A stretch of DNA of 64,000 bases from Gymnothorax reevesii (Eukaryota > Chordata > Actinopteri > Anguilliformes > Muraenidae). Below are positions 56,540-64,000 of the stretch, in pieces; the stretch's first letter is position 1, and every line of letters begins with the position of its first letter. The stretch covers positions 40,813,430 through 40,877,429 of the forward strand of contig CM056588.1 in assembly GCA_029721435.1 (NCBI GenBank), read 5' to 3'. The translations under genes were made by a program, and so were the position numbers. The notes beneath the pieces are model-generated. The model saw only the letters and a list, made by a program, of their open reading frames with translations. It was not told the origin of the DNA and did not search any database.

Positions 56540-56890
56540 TTCAGGAGTCTAAGTTCAAAACAGTGAGATTTATTCCTCTCATTTAAAGCTCTGAGACTCT
56601 AGAATGGCCTCTCCCCTAATGTTAGGACTGCAGTGTAAGCATCCTCTTTTAAATTCCCTTTAAAGTTTCATTTTTTTGGGCTTGCTTTTCATTGAACTGT
56701 TGTTTTTCTGGCTTTACTTTATGTACATCTATTGTGATTCTTCTTCTTCCAATTAATGTGTTTGATTATTTTAAGCCTCTCCTTCTGAATGTTAATTTTA
56801 TTTTAGTCTAATCAGTCTGTGAAGCACTTTATTCTATACTGCTTGAAAGGTACTACATAAATAAAATGTCTATTAATAATAATAATCGGC
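56540..56890 (+). mobile_element. LINE 3' end (L2-like) downstream of syt8
   Basis: The block TGAAGCACTTTATTCTATACTGCTTGAAAGGTACTACATAAATAAAATG followed by (TTAATAA)n is the usual 3' end of L2-type LINEs. Its AATAAA (56860-56865) may also serve syt8; a later AATAAA is at 57009-57014. Confidence 0.55.
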
Positions 56891-57346
56891 TCAATAGTGT
56901 TATTTTATATTTTTTGAGGTTTGACACTTTTTTCCTCTTAATCTTTTGCACTTACATTTTGCAAAGACAGAAATGAAATTCTTTTTCCAGGTATGTCACA
57001 TCGATCCAAATAAAGGCGTTGGAGAGCAGAAAGGTCGGTCTCTTGTTCTCTTTGAAACCCTGGGGTGCTGCTAGTTGTCATGTCACCAGCGTGCAGAAAA
57101 TTGATTTTTTTTTTTCCCCAGGGGCAGGCCTCCTCTAGCTGTCAAAACAGCTAACCGCTTTGATCCTTTAACGGCGTCTTCCGCACTCATCAGGTGCCTG
57201 ACGGGACGCCTGCTGTGGGCCACCCTGCATTGCAGTCACGATTCACACATCAAATACCCGGGCAATTGCGCACGTCTCAGCCATGGCAATATGGTTTTGG
57301 GGCTTGACCTAATTTTCCCATAATCGGGTACAGCATTTGGCCCATC

Positions 57347-57520
57347 TGGGGGTTATACTACGAAGTTGGCTTTGTGATTAAACCTTGCTTTAAACATAAG
57401 TAAAGCCTGGAAAAGCACTTTTTACAGGAGTTCATGTTCCAGATTTGAAGAGTTTCCTGGTTTTATCAAATGCTAAAATCAGGTTTAATCACAAAGCCAG
57501 CTTTGTAGTATACCCCCCTG
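57347..57520. mobile_element. ~170-bp MITE
   Basis: Long inverted repeats: GGGGGTTATACTACGAAG..., continuing TTGGCTTTGTGATTAAACCT, and AGGTTTAATCACAAAGCCAG... to GTAGTATACCCCCC. The short loop leaves almost no body. Confidence 0.75.
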
Positions 57521-57732
57521 GTCTGGCTATCCAAACAGATTATGTCATTGACCTTGTAAATAAGGATAGTTAGGTAGTTTCTCCTTCCTTTGTTTTCAAT
57601 GACAGCTCTCAGTAAAGCAAGCGGTGTACCTGGATCTTTTTCTGGACCCTTGATGCCGGCAGGAACATGGTCAGCAATGCTGCTTGACAAAGGTAAGGTA
57701 AGGAGGAATAATATTGTTGTGTTTTCACTGCA

Positions 57733-57830
57733 TTATAATAATAATAATAATAATGATAATTGTTGTTATTATTATTATTCTCGTTGTTATTGTTATTATT
57801 ATTATTATTATTATTTTTTTTTTTTTTTTA
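57733..57830. repeat. (AAT)n/(ATT)n palindromic microsatellite
   Basis: Eight AAT units, a short TGATAATTGTTG centre, then ATT and GTT units and a poly-T tract. The two halves are complementary and can form a hairpin. Confidence 0.8.
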
Positions 57831-59221
57831 AGTTGTGGTTGCTCGAAGCAAAAAACGTTGCATAGGCCTACGTAATTTTTTTTCAACCGAAAAGTGCTGC
57901 AAGTTGGAAATGACATACTATGACAAAGAAGACCCTGACATTTTTGTGAAACGCATTCAACTCGTTTGGTTGTGGTAGTGAAGTGCTCTGAGAGCGCTGT
58001 GGATAGCCGACTCCGCAGACCGACACACTCCAGATCCTCGCAGGTTTCTTCAGTCTCCGAACCCAAGTACAGTCCTACAAGACTACATTTACCAGCACTC
58101 ATTTCTTGTCGCGTTTCTGAGGTAACATGATTGTCCACGTGAGCCTCTCCCTGCGCTGGATGCTGCATAGTGCGAGTTTATGGAGCGAGGTTTGTTTTCT
58201 AAATGTTCTTTTTCTTTGAATTTGCTGCTGTACATTGATAACTTGTTTATGCAGACTCTCATGCGACAAGTGCTGCATTTCATTAGAGGGGTAATGTAGA
58301 GCCCCGTGTTAAGCGGCCAACCGCTGCAGTCTCCGTGGATAGGAGATGCTATACTTGGGGAAATATCCGCAGTGATTAAAAAAAAAAAAGCATTACACGT
58401 TTATGTGATGAGTAATGGCCTTTACTTCCTGCATAACCGATATATTGAATGTAAACTAATTGACGCACAGGTGAACTCTGTTCTGTACTGAACCGTACAT
58501 TTCAGTTGCCGTTCAACTAAGCGTGATAAATGGGATTTGAATTTTATAAAATCTGAATTTGTCCATTTTTCATCTGCTTGCAAAATTGCGTGGGTGTTTT
58601 TGTTGTTGCGCTGTTTTATATATTGTAATGTATATGAAGCAAATCACTCGACTAAATTCGGAGCCTTCAGTATTTTTTGCCCGCAAATCTGGCTAGACTT
58701 GGGGTCTGGAAATACATTTATTATTAACACGGATCTTGTCCCCTTCCTAGATGGACAGAAAATGAAATCCTCAGAAAATGGAAGTTAAGTGGATAAGTTG
58801 TTGAGCCTCGTGAAGAGTGGCTGTCGAGGCTCGTCTGCTGTCTTTTGGAAATGTTACTCGCTCTACCGAATCTATGTAACCACAAGTATTAGCTTGGACC
58901 AGGTCTGGCGCTTTAGGAATGAGGCCCGCTGGATATCATTTGCGCTGGGTAGATCTTATCATATATTATATGATAAGTGCTCATTGTTATGTGTTTTTCC
59001 TAATCAATTAAGTTATTTATTTTTTTCAAGGAATGATTGTAAAACATCTTCAACCCACTGCGTTTACGCTGGACGCTTCCTTCAGAATGTGTCGTCGGTA
59101 AGTGATTTTTCACCACCATAATTTTACTATTTTCTCACCTGCCTCTGTGCGTAAATAGCCCATTGAGTTTCGGCGTAGGAAAAAGCGAGGGCACACTTGC
59201 GGGCGGTACGATCAGATCATT

Positions 59222-59341
59222 CAGGGGTGCGTTTCCCAAAATCGTAGGTGCTAACTTGCATAGGTGGAGCCATTGAATGTGAATGGACGGACTACGTAAG
59301 TTGCTAACTTAGCAACTACGCTTTTGGGAAACGCACCCCAG
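59222..59341. mobile_element. Short palindromic MITE, copy 2
   Basis: Ends CAGGGGTGCGTTTCCC and GGGAAACGCACCCCAG, arms GTAGGTGCTAACTT / AAGTTGCTAACTTAGC. Same family as the element at 4-130. Confidence 0.7.
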
Positions 59342-59897
59342 AGCAGATGGCATCTGAACCTACTTGCACAGGCTACTGAACAATGGCCTTAGGGGAATTA
59401 TTTATCTTATCTATTCTAACAGTAACCCCTGCAAACCTTCATGTGTTCCTTTTGCTGTGTTGAGTTTGATTATCTTTTTGGCTGTACTGTGATTTTTATG
59501 TTAATATTTAACCAGATTGCATGTGGTATGGGTCTTGTTATGCTCTACAAACTCTCTAGGCTCTCATGGGCTTGTTTTGAGACATTGGTTGCTTATGATG
59601 TTACAAATTACCTAGCATCAGTCTGGATGGACTTCTGCTAATTTTGCATTGTATTTGGATAACCCTTTTTCAGCAAAACTGATTATATAAAACCAGGTCT
59701 AAACAGTGGACTTAAGTTGAATTGCCCAATTATGTCTTAAAAGAAATTGGAAATTGATAACCCTCTGTACCCAACCTCTGCTTTTAGATGAAAAATGTGA
59801 AAAGGTTGTTGTTAAATCTGCAGTTGATGTGAAGATGGAAAATCCTCTTTTGATTTATTGTTTTTTTTGTCTTTGTTAAATGCAGCTCTTTGGTAAT

Positions 59898-62800
59898 ATG
59901 GAATCCAGTACAGAGGAGAATGAACTGGCACAGTTAAGCAAAGGTAAATATTTCTGTGGGTAAAAAAATCACGGCCACAACCAATCCATGTCCATACTCG
60001 GTCTTTTGAGCTTTGTTTATCTGTTTGAAAGGTTCATGTACATTTCCTGTGTAAATATTACCATTTGGACAACCCCATTTCCAAAAAAGTTGGTCCATTA
60101 TGGAAAATGCAAGTAAGACTTTTACTTTGTTGAAAAAATGACGCATTATTTGTTGCTTTAATTTGTGAATTCAATTGTATATTGAAAATGTATTCTTTAA
60201 AATCTAATGACTGCAACAGAGTCTTAAGTTCACCTTCAACGCTGCATAATATAATTTACAGTTAGAAGTACACCGATCGAATGTTGGTGCTTGCAGGTCC
60301 AAACCACTCACGATTGTGCATGAGGGAAATTCTACCGTGACTAACATGACATTCAGAGAGGGAACAGGCCCTTTGGTATGGCCTGGTAGTAGAACTTGCA
60401 CTCTTTGGATGTTCATATTTTGTGACAAGCATACTGGTGACCAGGTTTACTTGGAGGCAGAAGGAAACTTTGGCATGTTTAAGTTAGCAGGATGTGGAAT
60501 TTCTAGCGTGACTGACGTTACACAAAAATGGACTTTTTCAACTTTGTTGTAAACTTGTCTTCAATCCATTCAGGGTTGACAGCTCTTTGTCATTGCATGA
60601 TATAAAGTAGTTTGCTACTGAAATTCTAGAAAATTACTGCCATGTTCCCAAACAAAAGCATTACCAGAATGATGACATAATTATGTGTGACTGACATTGG
60701 ACTTTGCCACATAGAGTTCAAGGCTTCTGAGAATGAATTTCAGAGGGCCCAGTATTTTTATTTAATCAAAATCATCTTTTCTTGGCTGCTCTGTAGCACA
60801 CAGTTTGCCTTTGTACGCCTGATAAACTTTCCCAGGTGGCATAGTCAACAGTGTTCATGTACTTTGTGTACACAATGATAATCTTCTTTGAGTGTATTAA
60901 CCTACATTAACTGATGATACCCTGACAGACTATAGCCAGATAATGAAAAATACTTATACAAATATCTTTTATAAATTAAAAAGAGTACTGGTAACACTTT
61001 ATAATAAGGGTACAACAATTTAACATAATTTAACATATCAGTTAATTAGTGTGGAACTAATGCGTTAGATAGCCGAATAACCATTAAGCAACTATAATTG
61101 AACATCTATTAATTTTCTGTGTCTCCTTTATTGTGAATTTGAAAACATCCCTCAAGTATCCCGTACGTAGCACTTCAAACTGTATAACCATAATTTATAA
61201 ATTAATACCTTAATTGATGTGAACATCATTTATAAATTATTACCAGGTGCATTAGTTAAATGTTAATTACCTGCTAGTAAATGCTTATTATTGCATTAAC
61301 TAATGTTAATTGTTGTACTTTTATTGTAAAGTGTTACCAGAGTACTTTACAAACCTGCTTATCGAGGATGGAGGTAAATTAAAGAGATTTTTCTTCAGTC
61401 TCTTCTTGTTTCTTTGGATGAAGCCAGGTTGACAAAGTACATCATGGGAAAATCATGAATATTCATGTTGATGGTGCTACCGTCTAATGATAATAAACAA
61501 CACTAATCATTTGTATTAAAGAATGCTTGTCAGAGACAAGTATTTTGTTGCACGACTTTGAAGCTTGTGTTTAACCGTGACTGATGTTACAGACCCGGGT
61601 TTACTTGTAACTGACGTTACATGTGACTGACGTTACCAACTTTATTGCATTCTCAGGCAAGATTGATACATGAAAAGCAACAAATTAATTGGGTTTTTGG
61701 TTAATGGGGACCAGTTCTAACAAATTTGTGGATAATGGTTTGAAATATTCAAAGATTTTTTTTACAGCACTATGTACATCTGACTTTTGTGGCTGATGTT
61801 ACAGCCATGAAACCAGTTTTTTTGAAAGAAATTTTGAACTTAGTGCTTTGAACAAGCCATTTATTGCTGTTATCACCTTGTCAATGTGGACACTGGTTTT
61901 ACAAAACTTAAGCATTGGATAAGAAGCAAGTTTACCCACTATATTTAAAGTGAGGCTATTTTATGCATATTTTGATCGTGGAAAAACATGAGAAGGCATG
62001 TCCTCATTGATACACCATAGCTACCCTCAAGCACTGTTTGCCCTCATTTCTGGTGAATAATTTTCTGCCTCTGAGCTTCTGCAGAATGGAATTGCCCATG
62101 ATCTCTGATATCTTTGGGCCGAGTACAATGACTTCAGAATTTTCCTTAAAAAAAAAAAAATCATAATTTCTGTCGCCCTTCATTGAGTACTTAGTGCAAC
62201 CACCTCTGGCAATGTTAACCTCTGACATGCCGACGCTGTATCTGACTGAAACGTGGCAAACGTGACTCCAGGCACTTGCCTCCATGTCTTGTGGTCAGAA
62301 AAGGCTTTCTTCTGGAAACCCTTCCAAAGAGCCTGTGGTCATGGAGGTGGCACCTGATGCTGCTTTTTGAAACCTGGTGACCCCAGGATGCCACTAAGGC
62401 CTCCGATTCCTTCACAGTGATTCTTGGGGATTTTGTTACTTCTTTCACCATCCTCATCAGTATCCTGGGGGGCAAAATGCAGATGCGTCCTCTAATCTTG
62501 AGATTTTCAACAGTTCTATAGTTTTGGAATTTTTAAATAATTGCCCTGACGGTGCTCAGTGGCATATTCAATCATTTGTGAATCATCTTACAGCCATTAC
62601 CAGATTAATGAAAGTCTATGTTCATCTGCCTCTTTTGAACTGGGTTGTGTTGTTTTCTTCATGGTGTTGGATGACAAAGGGATATTGCATGTGTGTTACC
62701 TCATGTTTGTAACCCAATGACACAGGAAGTGATGTAATGGCTCAATATAGTTCCTCAAGACTTTGATAAAGCTTAACTAAGTGGAATTTAATACCTGCTT

Positions 62801-64000
62801 TCATTTTGGTAGATGTCATTTACAATAATTTTTTATGGTGCAATTAATTGTGAATCATTGATTTTGTGGAAATAGATTTTTAATTGAATCAGAAAATGTT
62901 TTTGTTTGGAAACCCATGAAATTTCAGAGAAACTGCATGCAAGGAGCAATCAGGCTAAATGCTCTGATGGTGTTTTGTGTCCCTTACAGGCTCCTGTCCA
63001 GAACTGATGATGAATAGGAAGGAGCAGCTTGAAGCCCGGCGGGTTGCCGCGGCGTTGACTCCCCAGTTGCCCCCCCGCACCCACCGGCCTCTGTGCGTGT
63101 CTGTCTCCTCCGACAGCAGTGGCCGCTTCAAAGCCCTGCAGACGCAGGAGTGGAAGAACAACCTCAAAGCTCAGGTAGGTCACCTGTACTGTGCTGGATT
63201 ACAGGGCAGGTAGGCCACCTGTGCAGCTCTGGGACTCTGGGCAGATAAATCACCTGTGCTGGTCTTGACTATGGGGCAGGTTGGTCGCCTGCGCTGCTCT
63301 CGTATTGTTCTGTGGCTGTGACAGTAAATGGGGTTAAAAGCTATTATGAGAATGCATCTTTCATGGAGTTAAACCAAGCGCTAAACTAAATTCGGTTTTG
63401 AATGGAGCCTTTTGTTTGTTTAGGATTAAGCTGATTCTGTTAGTCGCCAGAGTCAGCTACAGTCAGGAGTGCTTATGTGCATTCTTAAATTTACACAAGC
63501 ACTACGCATGGTCAGCAGCATGTGTAGATTTTGTCAGTAGCTACGAAAAGATCGGCGCTAATAAAATATTGATGAATGCGATGATGCACTTAAATTTTCG
63601 TCTGCAAACAGTTTACACACAAATTTGTTCAGGTCACGTTTCGTGAATGAGACTCATTGCACGTTTTTTGCACTTATTAAATTTATATACTCTGAATGAT
63701 GTCAGAGAGCGTGTGTTTGTGATGGTGTATGTGGGGTGAGGTAAGGGGTCGCTACATCACCTTTGTGGGGCCATGGTAAGTGCTCTGCATATTTTCCTTC
63801 TTTTTTTGTCCTTTGCCAATCACAACTATGATGACTGTATTGAGTCATGCCTGTGTTGAGCCCTGTGTACATACTCATTTGTAGATGGAGCAGGCACACA
63901 GCGCGGGAGCAGCCAGCAGTACGGGTTCTCTGGAGCGAGCTTCTCTCTTCTGTGCCTCCACTCCTACCCCAGCCTCCTCCGCAAGCCTGCCGAGCCCCGC
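59898..64000 (+). CDS. Unrecognised gene, 5' coding part (runs off the window)
   Basis: Three exons join in phase: 59898-59943 (start ATG; exon acceptor after 59885), 62990-63174 and 63885-64000 (open at the edge). All sites are GT-AG (AAAG|gtaaat, cccttacag|GC, GCTCAG|gtaggt, gtag|ATG). The N-terminal sequence is MESSTEENELAQLSK, then MMNRKEQLEARRVAAAL, a Pro-rich LPPRTHRPL, SSDSSGRFKALQTQEWKNN, then a Ser/Ala/Pro-rich stretch in exon three. No domain, membrane segment or signal peptide is visible; it looks like a cytosolic, partly disordered protein with a basic, possibly helical segment. In human the genes after SYT8 are TNNI2 and LSP1; this is not troponin I, and I cannot match it to LSP1. 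A ~3-kb repeat-rich intron separates exons one and two. Confidence 0.65.
60060..60190. mobile_element. DNA transposon terminal fragment
   Basis: ACAACCCCATTTCCAAAAAAG resembles the complement of the terminus at 55085-55115 (CTTTTTTGGAATTGGGGTTGT). Only this end is recognised. Confidence 0.45.
60337..61802 (+). repeat. Dispersed direct repeats of GTGACTGACGTTAC
   Basis: Seven near-identical 14-mers in one orientation: 60337, 60508, 60687, 61577, 61607, 61623 and 61789 (variants GTGACTAACATGAC, GTGACTGACATTGG, GTGACTGATGTTAC, GTAACTGACGTTAC, GTGGCTGATGTTAC). The block lies in intron 1 of the unrecognised gene and is interrupted by the MITE at 60990-61338. Confidence 0.65.
60990..61338. mobile_element. 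349-bp MITE (GGTAACACTTTA family)
   Basis: Ends GGTAACACTTTATAATAAGG and its near complement (TTATTGTAAAGTGTTACC), flanked by perfect 8-base duplications AGAGTACT (60982-60989, 61339-61346), as in hAT-type insertions. Confidence 0.85.
62000..62475 (-). pseudogene. Tc1-like transposase fragment
   Basis: The minus strand reads KEVTKSPRITVKESEALVAS, VSKSSIRCHLHDHRLFGRVS and RRKPFLTTRHGGKCLE: the second helix-turn-helix of a Tc1-like transposase. Further toward 62000 a second frame continues the catalytic region in broken form. Frameshifts and missing ends show it is dead. Confidence 0.75.
63440..63655. mobile_element. PIF-Harbinger-like MITE, relative of 31025-31960
   Basis: Shares GTGCATTCTTAAATTTACACAAGCACTACGC and ACGTTTCGTGAATGAGAC (inverted orientation) with the element at 31 kb. 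It lies between exons two and three of the unrecognised gene. Ends approximate. Confidence 0.45.

Noticed and set aside
57590..57865. Coding exon of the downstream gene
   Set aside because: The frame runs into the trinucleotide microsatellite and lacks a convincing acceptor.
58306..59121. Upstream coding exons of the unrecognised gene
   Set aside because: Several short frames but no homology; a donor-like site at 59098 may mark a non-coding exon, which I cannot support.

Overview
The window is nuclear DNA of a ray-finned fish, probably a teleost. Genes are split by GT-AG introns and dispersed among Tc1/mariner, hAT, PIF-Harbinger, MITE, LINE, 5S-derived SINE and solo-LTR insertions typical of fish genomes. 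No bacterial, organellar, rRNA, tRNA or CRISPR feature was seen. The species cannot be named from the sequence.

Five protein-coding genes were assembled by joining exons whose splice sites and reading phases agree. (1) 894-3690, plus strand: the 3' end of cdhr5 (cadherin-related family member 5), with a mucin-like repeat exon, a transmembrane exon and a cytoplasmic exon. (2) 5964-18813, minus: complete nine-exon ctsd (cathepsin D, 396 aa), convergent with cdhr5. (3) 24279-35696, minus: a six-exon, 290-aa relative of cytosolic 5'-nucleotidase 1 (NT5C1A/B) in which all the HAD-type catalytic motifs look degraded. (4) 41485-56144, plus: complete eight-exon syt8 (synaptotagmin 8, 395 aa), divergent from gene 3. 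(5) 59898-64000, plus: the 5' coding part of a gene I do not recognise, running off the window. In human, CTSD and SYT8 are neighbours on 11p15.5 and CDHR5 lies on the same arm, so the order cdhr5-ctsd-(nt5c1-like)-syt8 looks like old vertebrate synteny with the 5'-nucleotidase relative in between. The genes do not form one pathway: microvillar adhesion, lysosomal proteolysis, a nucleotidase-fold protein and membrane trafficking.

Introns and intergenic stretches hold layered mobile elements. The clearest are a Tc1 element (25037-28920) carrying a LINE tail and a second DNA transposon inside it; a solo LTR (37783-39601) containing a hAT element with an 8-bp target duplication; a second, related solo LTR (53557-54601) inside a Tc1-like transposase remnant; a 412-bp palindromic MITE with a 9-bp duplication (42724-43135); a TTAA-flanked 2-kb foldback (46576-48619); hAT-type foldbacks at 50652-51383 and 60990-61338; and one repeat family present in opposite orientations at 33.3 and 52.6 kb.

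The most unusual points are the probable pseudoenzyme (gene 3) and the array just downstream of its exon 5: a ~76-bp tandem repeat that copies the exon end with its splice donor, giving several decoy donors, one of them invaded by the Tc1 element.
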